DNA of 64,000 bases from Helopsaltes ochotensis (lineage: Eukaryota; Chordata; Aves; Passeriformes; Locustellidae), in NCBI GenBank assembly GCA_013400155.1, contig VXBM01000239.1, positions 1 through 64,000 of the forward strand. Reading direction: 5' to 3'. Below, in pieces: positions 1 through 11,808 of the stretch (its first letter is position 1; each line of letters begins with the position of its first letter). A program made the position numbers and the translations under genes. Under the pieces are notes generated by a model, which saw only the letters and a program-made list of their open reading frames with translations, was not told the origin of the DNA and did not search any database.

Positions 1-1000
1 GGTGCCATGGGCAGAACTTTGGGTTCTTTGGTCATGGAGCAACCTTAATGACACCTGGCCTGCTAGAGCCAAATGGGCTACATCTAACTAACAAGGGGAA
101 AAGGATCTTAGCCTATGTGGGGGCTGAATGAGAGGGCTTTAAACTAGGTTCGAAGGGGAAAAGGGATGCAACTGGGATCTCCAGAAACAAGCTCAAGGAG
201 GGTAAGCCAGAGTCAGGGGTTAAATCAGTTAAGTTGAAGTGGATGTACACTAACGGATGCAGCATGGGCGACAAACAAGAGGAGCTGGAAGCCACAACAG
301 GAAATCTATCATGTAGTCACCATAACAAAAATGTGGGATGACACGCACAAAGGGAGTGCTGCAGTGGACAGCTGCAAGCTCTTCAGAAAAGACAGGCGAG
401 GGAGAAAAGATGGAGGGGTGGCTCTATATATATCACATATATGGCTCTTGATGCCATGGACGTTGTGATTAATAATGATAAGGTCAAGTGCCGATGGGTA
501 AGAATCAGGGGGAAGGCTGACATCCTGGTGGGAGTCTTACAGACCACCCAACCAGGATGAAGAGGTGGATGACTCATTCTATAGGCAGCTGGAGCTTGTT
601 TCAAGATCACCAGCCCTTGTTCTTGTAGGTGTCTTTAACCTGCCAGACATCTGCTGGGAGCTCCACACAGCAGAAAAGAGGCAGTTTAGGAGGTTCTTAG
701 AGTGTGTGGAGGACAACTTATCTGGTGAGCGAGTCCACTGGAGAGGGACTACGCTCAGCCTCTTTGCAAACAGAGATGGGCTGGTGGGACAGGTTGGAGG
801 CCATCTGGGGTAAAGTGATCATGAAATTGTAGAGTTTTCAATATTTGGTGAAACAAGAGGGAACATCAAGAAAACATCCACACTGGATTATTCCCAGAAG
901 GCAGACTTTGCCCTATTCAAGAGAATTATTTGGAGTATCTTGGGAAGCAGCCCTTAAAAACAAAGGATTCCAGGAAGGATGGGCTTGCTTCAAAACAATT
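1..1000 (+). mobile_element. CR1 LINE fragment, ORF2 endonuclease region (degraded)
   Basis: This is a truncated and mutated copy of a CR1 non-LTR retrotransposon in plus orientation, cut by the left window edge. Positions about 300-840 read as the apurinic-type endonuclease of ORF2. The frame at 565-813 encodes LVLVGVFNLPDICWE, where active CR1 copies carry a GDFN catalytic motif, so the key aspartate is replaced by valine. Further along, the family-typical stretches for the SDHE region (about 813-840) and for the segment upstream of the reverse transcriptase (about 880-1000) are recognisable but in shifted frames. Positions 1-300 resemble the spacer before the endonuclease. The copy cannot be active. 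Exact ends are uncertain; the right end runs into an unrelated repeat-rich block. Confidence 0.85.
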
Positions 1001-1002
1001 CT

Positions 1003-2425
1003 TCATTTCACGAAAGGAAACAAAATCCCGTGAGTTCAATCAGGATAAATTTGGCAAGGTTTGGTCCACTTACCAACACTTGATGCTATCCTATTCCATT
1101 TTATTGTTTTCACTTTGATTTAGAATTTTCACTTTTTTTCTTTTTATTTAAGAATTTAATTTCATCAATTTCTTCTCCTGTCTCGTTGCTGGACTTCATC
1201 CTGTGATTTTGGGATTACCTAAGGTATAGTTTTGAAAAGTTTTGTTCATTTTATCCCAATACATTAGGTTGTAGTCATTCCTTTTACAAATTTTTTTTTT
1301 TCTTTCAACTGCATTTTGTAATACCATATCTCCTTTGAACAGAGTTTGTTACACTTTCTTTTCTGAATTCAAGATTTTATTACATTTAATTGAAAGACAT
1401 TCTTCATTTAATGAGAGGAAATTAATACTTGAGAATTAAATGAGGATTAATTTGGCAAGGTTTGGTCCATGTCCCTGGATTTCCAATGCCCGGACGAGAA
1501 CCGGTCCCTTTTCAAAGGAGAACAATACTCAGCCCCCAGTGTCTTGGGATCAGCTCAGAGGTGGCATCTGGAGATCCAAGGACAGCAAGAGTCCTAGAAC
1601 CTGGCAGCTTTGTTCTGGGAGAAATCCTGCGTTGTTTGCAAATTTAGGAGGTGGCACCCCACTGTTGGCCAGTGTGACTGGATGTGAATGGTGGTCATTT
1701 TCCATGGGAAAAACACCTCATTCCCCCAGTGTCTTGGGGTCAGCTCAGAGGTGGTGTTTGGTGCTTCAGGGGCAGCCAGAAATGTGGGTATTGGCAGCTT
1801 TGGTCTGGGAGAAGTCTTACCATGTTCAGTGTTTTAGATGGCAGCAGCACACTTTTGGCCACTGTCTGCTGCTTATATAATCCTATGGCATAATCATACG
1901 GCTTTTACTGTTTTCACTTTGTTGCAAAATCTTCCTTTTTTTAAAAGAATTTTATTTCATTAATTTCATCTCTTGTCTTTTTATTTCATTTCCTGATTTC
2001 AGAATTTCAGTAAGTATAATTCTGCCAGATTTTGGTCCTTTTCACTGCGCCTCATTTCACCGCAATCCATTTGGTTTTAGTCACTCCATTTCTGAATTTT
2101 CTTTTTTTTTAATTGCATTTTATTTCATTGTATCTCCTTTCCTGAATGTTTGTTATACTTTCTTCTCTGATTTCAGTATTTCAAGTGCAGGGAAATGGGC
2201 CAAATGTTGCTGAATGGATCCTCATTGAAATGGCAAGATTTCATTTCCTTTCATGAAATGAAGAATTTCCTTATGTGAAAGGAAATAAAATCTCAAAGTC
2301 CGATATCAAAGTGAAACAAACTGAGTGGGGTGAACTTATAATGAAGTGGAATTCAGTTTAAGAAATAAAAGAATATTCTGAAATGAAGTGATTGTAATCC
2401 AATGTAATGAGATTACATGAAGTGT
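1003..2425. repeat. Unclassified compound repeat block (direct, tandem and inverted copies)
   Basis: This T-rich block is built from related sub-units. A stretch of about 275 bases at 1107-1380 recurs imperfectly at 1909-2185. Between them, a unit of 190 bases occurs twice in tandem (about 1490-1679 and 1680-1869), marked by the shared CCCCCAGTGTCTTGGG at 1535-1549 and 1725-1739. TTGGCAAGGTTTGGTCCA occurs at 1051-1068 and again at 1452-1469. The right part (2371-2420) resembles the reverse complement of 1240-1280 and 2050-2100. Short sequences of the type TTTCATTTC/GAAATGAA recur on both strands, including the 10-base palindrome TTTCATGAAA near 2241-2250. No retroviral or transposase protein is recognisable. 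It may be a satellite-like or non-autonomous element; I cannot name a family. Confidence 0.55.
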
Positions 2426-3957
2426 TCCCCTTTGCATGCCTTTTGTTGTTGCAATGTCCCAGGAGGTCTAGGCTTTATGGTATGCAATCATTTATAAGTA
2501 CTTAATACTGGAGTGATATAAGTAATTAAAGGTACATAACACAAATCAGTATGAAAATAGGCACTTCAGTGTCATCTCTGGCCCAGTTGATTCCACAGAA
2601 AACAGAACAGCTTAAGCAGGAAAGAGTAAGAAATTCCTGTCTAGATATTCTCATTGTCTGGTGGGATACCAGGGGACATCAGGGACAGAAGCAGAGTTCA
2701 CATCCTATTACGAAGAGGAGGGCTCCAGAAGGAGCGATCTGGACAGAAGGGTCCACAACTTAGTGTGACTTGCAAGCAAGAGCTGCCTTAGGCACTTAAT
2801 TCCAAAAGAGGTTGAGATTTATGCAACCCCAAGGCAGTTAAGACTCATTTTATTTAATAATCTTAAAACATGGCCCTCAGTGCTGCATTTCCAGATGTCC
2901 AGATTAGGTGACGCTTTGGTTAACAAGATGTGTATTGCAGATCCAGTGCTTTAGGCTCCCATGTCTCCCATGCAGTGTTACTGAATCCCCAGCTCTCTCC
3001 TGTGGATAAGGCTATGCAAAAGCAAGCTCAAGAGTTAGCTCAGAGGTGGTCACTTTTTCAAACAGCATCAATTTCCAGAAATTTTATCTAAATGTAACAT
3101 GAAAACCTAAATTACTGTAATTTTTAAAAAATAAAAGCTACCCTGTCCTCTCTTTTACTTCCCCTTTTCATACCTGGATTGCTCTCTAAGAACTACAGTA
3201 ACAGGCAAATAAATCACTTCAGTTACAGATCTATCATTCAATCCTAACTTCTTTAGGAAGCCTACTTATTCCACTTAGTATAAGGTAATGTAGGAAATGG
3301 AATATAATAGCCATTAGAAATAGGATAACAATGTGAGTGGAGGATCACCTGCTTACAGTTATCTTGGTCAGATTAAGTGCAGATCAGAGAGTCAGCTGTA
3401 CCGGATGTAAGAGACAGAGTGTGGCCCCTCTCTCCATCTGGAAAAAGACCAGAAGGAACAGCTCAAGCACCAAGCAGCTGGCAAACACAAATGTTCATGT
3501 TTCTTAGACTGAGATGAGTCAGTCTGATCATCTCCTATAGATTAAAATGCAGCAAAGCCCATAAAAGTTGCCTCCTGAGTGCTCTGGTGTCTCACTAGGA
3601 CACAAAAGGAACACACACGGACTCTGTCTAATTCTAAGGCATAAAAGCCCCACTTTATTTATCTGACCCCAATATATAGTATTTTCACACAGACCATGGA
3701 TTGGAGGAGAAGGTTGATACCTCTCCAATCACATTGGTCAAACCAAACGTCCATCAATTGTTCTTTCCTCCAAGAGAGGAATGAAAACACCCTTGTATTA
3801 ATATAAACATTACTTCTATTTATAACACTCGTGTGAGAAAGAACTAAAAACTATGAAAAACATCAGAAGCTGTGAACATCAGAAAGGCTGAAAAATCAGG
3901 GCAACACTCTGGCTGAATCCATCAGTCTGGCTTTCCCTGGCCTGACCCTCTCCCATG
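2426..3957. other. Non-coding stretch, no recognised feature
   Basis: No exon, RNA gene or mobile element is recognised here. Open frames are short (70 codons or fewer) and show no family resemblance. Composition is ordinary and AT-rich. Confidence 0.5.
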
Positions 3958-3958
3958 G

Positions 3959-4455
3959 AATCACAGAATAGTTTGGGTTGCAAGGGACCGTAAAGATCAT
4001 CCAGTTCCAACCTCCCTGCCATGGGCAGGGACATCTTCCACTAGGCCAAGCTGCTCAAAGCCCCATCCAACCTGCCCATGAGCACTTGTAGGGAAGGGGC
4101 ATCTACAACTTCTCTGGGAAACCTGTTCCAGTGCCTCACCACCCTCACAGTGAAGCATTTCTTCCCATCTATCCAAATCTAAATTCTGTCAGTTTAAAGC
4201 CATTCACCCTTGTCCTGTCACTACATGCCTTTTCACGAAGCCCTTCTCCCGCCCTCTTGCGGACACCCTTTAAGTACTGGAAGATGCTATAAGGTCTCCC
4301 TGGAGCCTTCTCTTCTCCAGGCTGAACAACTCCAGCTGTCTCACCCTGTCTTCACAGGAGAGATGCTCCGGCCCTCTAAGAATCTTTGTGAGCCTCCTCC
4401 AACACTTCACTTCCTTCCTTTCTTGGGGCCCCAGAGCTCGGTATCCAGCAGCCGA
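3959..4455 (-). mobile_element. CR1 LINE, 3' end, minus orientation
   Basis: The plus strand begins with TCACAGAATAGTTTGGGTTG followed by the typical complement of the CR1 3' untranslated region (text around 3985-4020 and 4085-4130). It continues into the complement of the C-terminal ORF2 region (the stretch around 4300-4330 containing CTTCTCTTCTCCAGGCTGAA). On the minus strand the element ends with the short ATTCTGTGA-type tail that CR1 has instead of poly(A). It is 5' truncated, ending about 100 bases left of the CpG island. Frames through it are shadows and not genes. Confidence 0.93.
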
Positions 4456-4747
4456 TCTTGGAAAGCCAGGGAGAATATCCATTCTGCTGGGGAATTTACC
4501 TTCCAGTGCTTCTTCACTGACGAGTGTACCTTTTAATATGTTTTTTCCCGTTTCATATCCACATAATCACCACTTCCCCCTGCTCCCTGTCCCCGCGGCA
4601 CGCCAGCTCTCTGGCTCTGCCCCGTGTTTACTCTCGCCCTGCGGCGGTGAGCGCCTCGGCCCCACGGCTCCTTCCCGGCCGGAGCCGCGCCGTTCCCGGC
4701 AGGTGGAGGACGCTGTCCCGCTCCAGCCGGCCGGTCTGTATGGGGAA

Positions 4748-4798
4748 ACGAGGCGGGGAACGGGGAGCGAGGCGGGGAGCGAGGCGGGGAACGAGGCG
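4748..4798. repeat. 12-base GC-box minisatellite in the CpG island
   Basis: Four imperfect copies of a unit like GCGAGGCGGGGA follow one another, one interrupted by a short GGGGAGC insertion. Each copy carries a GGCGGGG-type GC box, so copy number could change the number of Sp1-like sites in the candidate promoter. Confidence 0.75.
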
Positions 4799-5012
4799 GC
4801 TCTCGCCGGCCGGGGTTCGTGCGAGGCGGAGCGCCGGGACAGCGGCCGGGCTGCGGGCGGGAGCGGCGGGAGAGGCGAGCGAGAGCCCCGCACAGCCGGC
4901 TCCCTCACGGCTCCGCAAGGGCCGCTCTCCAGCCTCTCCGCCCACCCTCGACCGCCCCCTTTCCACTGTCCCTCTAAACCACCAAGAAGTAAGGTTCCCC
5001 ACTCCTAGGAGA

Positions 5013-5216
5013 ATGTTCTGGCAGCCGGTTGCACTTCGCGTTTTTCGAAGCGCTGTGTTACGTAGCGCTCATTCCCTTTCCCCTCCCGTGGCGGACGAGG
5101 ATTACTACAGTCTTTTTAGGGGGGAAGAGAATAGATCTGTGAGATACCAAGTCCGCAAGAGGCACAAAGGCGTTGAGGTGGGACAAGACAGAGCTGCATC
5201 TGCGCCTGGCCTCTGA
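5013..5216 (+). other. Small open frame of 67 codons in the CpG island (uncertain)
   Basis: From the ATG at 5013 (A at -3) the frame runs 67 residues to a stop ending at 5216. The first 20 residues (MFWQPVALRVFRSAVLRSAH) are hydrophobic and arginine-rich with no acidic residue, superficially like a mitochondrial presequence. The second half is charged. I recognise no family. If transcripts from this island include it, it could act as an upstream open frame. It may equally be a chance frame in GC-rich DNA. Confidence 0.2.
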
Positions 5217-5244
5217 AGAGTCCAGTGTGTGGGATTTCAGCAGT

Positions 5245-8200
5245 TCCACGCCGGACTTCAGCACTTGAGAACTCGAGCACGAAGTGTTTTGCCTTTGCAG
5301 ACACCCAGCAGTGCCCGAGTCCGGCAGGGCTGACTGGCCAGCATCTAATCCGGCGACACGGCATAGGTGGTGGTAGGTTGGCTGGCTTCTAGCTGAGACC
5401 TAGCATGAAACACGGCAGTGTTGTAAAATGGAGCAGTGAACTGTTGCTGTATTTCTTTAATTCCGTGACTGACAGCTGGGAGCATTCACCCAGGTCATGG
5501 GAGAGTTCAGGGTGAAGGAGACATGAGTCTTCCTCTTAATTTGCAACAGGCTAATTTTGGCCTCCTCCAGCTTCCTTGTGAAGCTGTGTCATTATGCAAG
5601 AACTTTGAGAAGCTGAATAAGGTGTTTAAAGACAGGAACAAGAGGGCAGGGCAAGAAGGACTTCCAGTGTTCTCCAGGGATGGTTTCTGGGTTGAACACA
5701 TGCATAGTCAGAATATGGAAGTAGCCCAGAGCAGATCTTCTCCCTTCCCTCCCTTGGCGCCATACAAAGCATCCCCCAACCCTCATTAGGCTGAAACATG
5801 TATTTGATTTAGAAAATCCTGAGCATTATTCACTCAGTTAGAGGAGCTATAATGGAAGAGGAGAGTGCCTCCTGTCCAAAATAACCAATGCTTCCACAGT
5901 TAGTGGGTATGAGCGTGGAAAAATGGTTTGGTGTTGCATTGTGAAGAAAATGAAGCTGACTGTAGCTGTTTTACTTGACAGATTAATGTGCTAAATAAGG
6001 ACATAGCTGGCTTTCTTTCTGGAAAAAGCTGGGTAAAGAGAGAATTTCAAATATAACCTGCATGGGGATTTCTGTTTTGGCAACCCTTGGTGTGTGACTG
6101 CAGGTCTTTGTGGATTCAGAAATCAGGTGCATGTTCTTCTAGATGCACTGCATGGAGTGTGTCATGCCGTCTCCTGCTTCCACTCTAAGTGCCTTTCCTG
6201 CAGCTCAGCCTCTGTGACAGCTGTTCTTCCTAGTTGGATTGGGACTACCTTGTGTAAGGATAATCAGTAGATAAGCAGTTGATCTGGGATATATGTGCAG
6301 GTGAGCCCTAGGACGCTCCTGCCATGCTATGAGTCGATGGAACAGCTCCCTCACCAAGAGCCTCCCACAGGAACGGTTTCAGGAAGGCCACCAGCCACTT
6401 TTCTACCTTCTTCACTTGGTAGGTCTTCGTTGCATCACAGGTTAGACTTTGGTCAGCCATACTAGTGAGTGAAATTTTCACATTTTTCTCCTCCACCACC
6501 GAGAGCAAACTTAAATTCATTCAGATCTAAAGCCTATTTCAAATAAATTCAAACATCTCGATTCCAGGAAAGTCTGGAGCAGGTTTCTAATTTCACCTAA
6601 GAGCTGGGCAGATTTCATCTCTCTTCGTATTATGTTTATCGTCCTTTTGTCACTGTACATTTGCAGCTTGTTATCTTTAGATTGTTTTTTTTTAAAATGC
6701 ATGTGCAAAAATAAATAACTTGCAAAAGCAAACATCTCTTTTATAATTTGTTCCGTTTGGCTCCTTGTATTCAGGAATCTGTTTCCACACTTTTTTAATA
6801 GTTCTTTTATAAATAATGTGCCTAGATTTGGTCCCAGAAGTGCAGGGTAATGGTGACCATGCCATTTCCCCTCTGGCTGGTCACCTTACTCATCTTTACT
6901 GACTTCAGGCTACCAAACCATTACCCTGTTTTATGCCTGACAACTGTTTCACAGGCGTGACAGCACTAATGAGCTTTATAAAAAAGTGAGACCTTTAAAA
7001 ACAACTGTACAGAGCTCTGCTTGTGACCCCAGGAGTTACAATCTGAATGCTGCTTCTCCACTTCATCAAGAATTAATTCACTGCTTCCTGAAGAATTTCT
7101 GTCTCATCCGTGAAAGCTGGCTTCCTGTAACTTAAAAACTTGACTGTCATTCCTAAGACTCCTTTCCTATTATCACTTTGATCTTTTCCAGGTGAGAGCT
7201 TAAAGTCTGGCTGCTTCTAATTATCCTGCAAGCACAAAATAAAAAGAACATTGTGTCCTTGGGCTAAATCCAGTTTCTGAAAAACACAGTCCAAAGTTAC
7301 AGCAAAGAGAAAAGGGCAACTAAGGGGAAGGAGACATTTTCCCCCCCAGGGTGGCTTCTAGTATAGACCAGGCAGTTTTCACATGACAGCTTTTAAAGAA
7401 TAAGGAAAACATGGCCTCAAGATGTGAGGTAAGAATACCTGAGTGGTGACTATGACTGCCCACAGGTGGTTTGTGCAGCTGTGAACCAGTGTTGCTGCTG
7501 GAAAACAACAGAGGCAAAAACTTTGGAAAGACAAACCAAAAAAACCCCACCAAACGAAAAACCTCCAAATGAATCTTCACTGTCCTCACTGAAGCCCTAT
7601 TTCCTCAGGACCTGGAAGATTGGTTGTTGGTCCTCTTCTGAGGCCCAGCTGAGGCTCTTTTTTCCTTCAGGATGTCCTGTGACACACAGGGCAGAGCTGG
7701 GCTGCCCGGGGCTGGCTGGTGGAGCAGTGCCCAGTGCTGGGGACTTTACTGGATCAAACACCCAGCTGGTTGCTGGGCAGGGAGAGGAGCAGGCTGGCCC
7801 TGCTCAGCAGGGACACACTCAAAACAGTGCTAGAGGCTAAAAACAGCTGAGCTAGGGCCAAAAGCTGAGGTCTGGGGCTATGGCACTCTCTCTGCCTATC
7901 CAATTTATTCCTGTCCTCCACAGAATAAACCAGAATATGTTCTAGTCTTTATTTTCAAGTTTATTTTCCTACCCTTCTGGGGACTGCTCTCTTGTAAAGA
8001 ACTGTTACACTATAATTAGTGGAATCACATCTGTCTTTGTGTGTTTGCATCTCATCATATGATCTGATGGGATATCAAAACAAACAAATAACTACAAACA
8101 GGAAGTGGATCATTACACCCAAACCTGTACTGGCTTTTATGGTCCTTCTTCTCTGTCAGGTCATTAAATGCCTTATTGCCTTATGCTTTTCTCCATCAAT

Positions 8201-9530
8201 GATAGGAACTGTCTCTGTGCTCAATTACCTTGTAAGATGCTTCCTGATTTGAAGAGGAAATATGCTATATTTGATTTAAGCATCCTGGCAACTTAAGGGA
8301 GAGGCTGAGGGGTGGGATGGGGTACATTCATTAATCATCTGATGAATGAAATAGTTTCTTTTTTAGATCATAATTGGCTAGAGGGGCCCCATGACAAAAG
8401 ATGTGTTTATACTGCACAACTTTTTATGAGCACAAATGCATATATTATGATGGTCTAAAGCCCAGGCAAAAACTTGGAAGCTTTATTTATGTTTCAGTAA
8501 GTAGATTTGATCTAATCAGATAACAGCAGCAATACAAATTTTCACAATAGCAGTTGGCCTTTATCTGACCAGTCTAAGAACAAAGGCTTACTGTTTTGCA
8601 ATATATCTTTCAAGATCTTTTTTATGGCCTAAATAAATATTACAAACGCCTTGTCAGCAGGCTTTCTGTTAGATTAAAAGGAAAAGGATGCTCTTTGAAG
8701 GTCTTTGGGTTTTTTTTTTTCTGAGAAATTTTACCAAGCACCAGATACGAATAGTCCTTCACAGTCAGTGAATATCACCAGCCTCTGGGAAAGATAATCA
8801 TAATTTTTGCCACGAGTGAGGAAAACATGAATGATACTAGGGCATCAGACAATGATATTTTTTTCTGCACAATCTCCAAGAAGTAGAAATGATTCTCATT
8901 TCCTTACAGAATTTTGACCTGGAAATACAAAGAGGAGACTGAACAAGGGGAGACTCCTTTGGATGGCTGGAAGGTGCCCAAGATCTGAAGAAGGCGATTG
9001 AGACACATTTGTCTATTCAGGTGAATTTTCATGGGGTTTAGGCAGCAATTGCACAGCACCTTTTCCAGTGCATTTTTTGTTGGGGGTGTGGAAAGGGGAG
9101 CAGCAAGTGCTTTCTAAATCTCCTTGAGAGTTGCTACTCTGGCATGAATAACAAAAAGAGACAGTCTGAGCCCTCCTTTTCAGCTTTCCTCCGGGCCCTG
9201 CTTACTGGCAGTCTCTCTGGGTGTCCTCAGGCAGACACAGCAGTGCTGAGACAGGCAGGCACTGCTACAACATCCACTCTCGGGTACTGCCAGTTCCCAT
9301 CCCCTTTTGCTGTGGTTTGAAACCAGGTTAGCAAAATCAGGTTTTAAAACAGTGAGTACGATAGTGAAGATCAGTTCCAGATGACTTAAAGCCGTCCCAC
9401 TTTTCCCCTTCCCTTTACTACTTACCCTTCCCAACATCAGTGCAGTAGAAGGGAACAAAGTCTCACATGTTGGGCTCTGGTTCTATGAACTTCAGTGCTC
9501 CAGTTTTCAATAATGAAAATTTTCAGTACT
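5245..9530. other. Non-coding stretch, probable TLR5 5' intron (left part)
   Basis: No exon is recognised. The region is AT-rich except for a GC-richer patch at about 7660-7830. It holds T runs (such as 8710-8720) and only short open frames without family resemblance. If the CpG island is the TLR5 promoter, this is intron, possibly with unrecognised 5' UTR exons. Confidence 0.45.
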
Positions 9531-9534
9531 TGGC

Positions 9535-9795
9535 AGGACAAGAGGGTGTAGACTCCGGCTTCACCAGGGAGGTTCAGGTAGGATATCGGGAAGAATTTTT
9601 TCACTGAAAGAGTGTTTAAACATTGGAAGAGACAGCCCAGGGAGGTAGTGGAGTCACCATCCCTGGAAGCGTTCAAGAAACAATTGGACTTGGCAATTAG
9701 TGCTACGGTTTAGTTGGCATGGTGGTGTTTGGTCAAAGGTTGGACTTGGTGATCTTGGTGGTGTTTTCCAACCTTAAAGATTCTGTGACTCTGTG
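9535..9795 (+). mobile_element. CR1 LINE, 3' tail, plus orientation
   Basis: About 260 bases match the CR1 3' region: the GGAGGTTCAG segment near 9570, the stretch around 9596-9612 (TTTTTTCACTGAAAGAGTG), CACCATCCCTGGAAG near 9656, and the end GATTCTGTGACTCTGTG at 9779-9795. The end is the tandem octamer tail of CR1. It is strongly 5' truncated and diverged, as is usual for bird CR1 copies. Confidence 0.93.
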
Positions 9796-10810
9796 TTCCT
9801 GTGAATTAAGCATTCACACATCCCTTCATGTCCCTGCACAGACGTGTAATTGAATGGGGTGATCCTCATTTTGTGGGAAGAATGTTCTTCCCGAAAGGTT
9901 TTACATGCTGATGTACAGTGGTGAAGGGTTGCATAAACTGCTACATGATGGGATTCTGATAAATTACAAATCTTTGCTGTCTTCATGAGAGCAATAAGAG
10001 GCATCTCTTACTGCCAGCATCCCTCTGCTGCTCATGGATTCAAGGGAGAAGGTAATAACTTGGGCAGAAAGGGAGCAAAGACTTTACAAGTGAAATCTTG
10101 CTTGTCACTCGACCAGAGCAAAGTTGGAGTGTAAGAACTGCCAGAAGTTTGTTAGATGGATTTTTAGCTTACAATAATGTGCAAAAGCAGGTCAATGTAG
10201 AAGAAAAGATCTCTAAAAATATTTTCTTATATTCTCATAATAAAAATAAAACTACATTTTAAAATTGAAAAACAACATTTTCTAATTCTTTCACTCTAAA
10301 CATTCTGAGCTTTTTCTAGCTGTCTATTGTACACATATCCATTAAATATTGACTTTCAAAGTATTTTCTCTTTGTCACTACGTTTGATGAAGCTGTAATT
10401 TTGCCCAAACTTTAAAAGCAGACATCTCATCTGTGATGAAGATGTAAATGTCTGAAAGAGAAATGTAATTTAAACCTATTTGTGCTAAACACCTTATATC
10501 AAGGTGTCAAGAAGAAGCAATATAATAGTTATCAAATATTAAAAAGGTAACTTGGTGTTTTGTTTTCATGATTCAAGCTAAGAGAAAATTAAAAAAGTAA
10601 ACAATATCTTGAATGACCTGTTGTATGTTTAACTGTGTCTTTTTTAATAACCTACAATATTTTGTGGTCACAACAAACATTAGATAGTTTACTGATTATA
10701 AAGTCCCCTGTAAAAGTGCATGTTAGGTCAAAAAAGGGGTTAGTAAATACAATTACTTTTTAGTACTTGGAATTATTCCCCATAGAAGAAACTAAAATTT
10801 CTTCTCAGTT

Positions 10811-10888
10811 TTGTTAAAGTACAATGCACAGACAACCTCTTTAGGGCTAACAAATTGCTCTGTTCTTTACTATGCTCAGTAAAAGAGA
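10811..10888 (+). repeat. Dispersed duplication, copy 1
   Basis: This stretch of about 78 bases is closely similar to 11730-11808. The shared core includes CTTTAGGGCTA, AATTTGCTCT-like sequence and ATGCTCA.TAAAA. Spacing between matched positions is 919 bases (10841 against 11760). Both copies are in the same orientation, so this is either an old local duplication or two copies of an unrecognised interspersed repeat. Confidence 0.75.
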
Positions 10889-11729
10889 ATTTTGATATTT
10901 GCTGCCTGCAATTTGATTTCCTTTGCGGCACATCCTAAATTCCTTAGTGAGACAAAACATGAATGAAGTTTGAATGCCAGAACTTCAGAAATCAACTCTT
11001 ATTGTATATCCGTAATCTTTTTTACTTTCAAGGATCAGAGCTTGTCTCAAGCACATGAGATTGTCTCAAAAATTACAAGATCACTATTTTAAGTTGTGAG
11101 CTATGTGGGTTTCCCACTTAGTCTTTGAGCCTCTAGGGTGAAAATTCGCAGACTCACTCCAGCAGTCAAAGCTGCTACAAGTTAAGGTTTTAATATAATC
11201 AGATGACTTGAAGAATATCACCAAAAATGTCTGATACAGTGGGATCATGTCAGTTATGAGACTGGATTGTACTGTAGCATCCTTGTACTTTCTATGGAGC
11301 AGATAGTCTCTAAAAATTGGCCAGATCTTTCCTTCGGTTTTTGCAGTGGGAGTGTCACAGTGGCTTCTACTGATATAATCTCTGATTTCCCTTGAATCCC
11401 ATTGTATGGCAGCAATAAGCATAATTTAAATTTAATTTAATTTAATAGTGCAATATTCTGCATAGAGTTTTGTACTTGTTTAAAGAGGGAGACTCTTAAT
11501 CTAGTAATCGTTCAAAGCCCCACTTTTTCCTCTCTGAAGTAGATTTACTTTGCAGACATTAGATGGCTGCTGGGGGTTTGGTTCTACAAGAATTCACGTT
11601 TACCAATCTTTAAGCAGATTGTGCTGGAGGACACAAAAATTCATCCACTGGGTCATCATTACATTTCAATAAATGCTTGGCTAAAAGCAGAAGCAGATGG
11701 TTGCTATCTTGGTTAGAAGGTTGGGAGGT

Positions 11730-11808
11730 TTTTTTAAGTACACTACACAAACAACCACTTTAGGGCTAGTAATTTGCTCTGGTCTTTTACCATGCTCAAT
11801 AAAAAAGA
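11730..11808 (+). repeat. Dispersed duplication, copy 2
   Basis: Second copy of the unit at 10811-10888, about 80-85% similar by eye, without a large gap. It lies about 230 bases before the long T run and about 940 bases before the TLR5 start codon. Confidence 0.75.

Larger units (their letters stand above)
4560..5240 (+). promoter_or_regulatory. CpG island, candidate TLR5 promoter and first non-coding exon
   Basis: GC content and CpG density rise sharply compared with the AT-rich flanks, most strongly at 4600-4970. The island contains several GGCGGGG GC boxes (possible Sp1/KLF sites) and a TTACGTAG motif near 5056-5063. It lies about 7.5 kb upstream of TLR5 on the same strand. The TLR5 start codon follows a splice acceptor directly, so an upstream non-coding exon must exist, and this is the only strong CpG island before it. 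AAGAAGTAAGG near 4984-4994 could be a splice donor. The assignment to TLR5 is inference. A divergent, non-coding or unrelated promoter is possible, and no transcript evidence is available. Confidence 0.55.

Noticed and set aside
1440..1893. Overlapping frames of 146, 61 and 69 codons as small genes
   Set aside because: They lie in the 190-base tandem repeat and reflect its lack of stops; the repeated peptides follow the DNA period.
4388..5008. Long overlapping frames on both strands (up to 206 codons) in the CpG island
   Set aside because: GC-rich DNA lacks stop codons by composition; several frames are open at once and none shows a family resemblance. Only the 5013 sub-frame is mentioned as uncertain.
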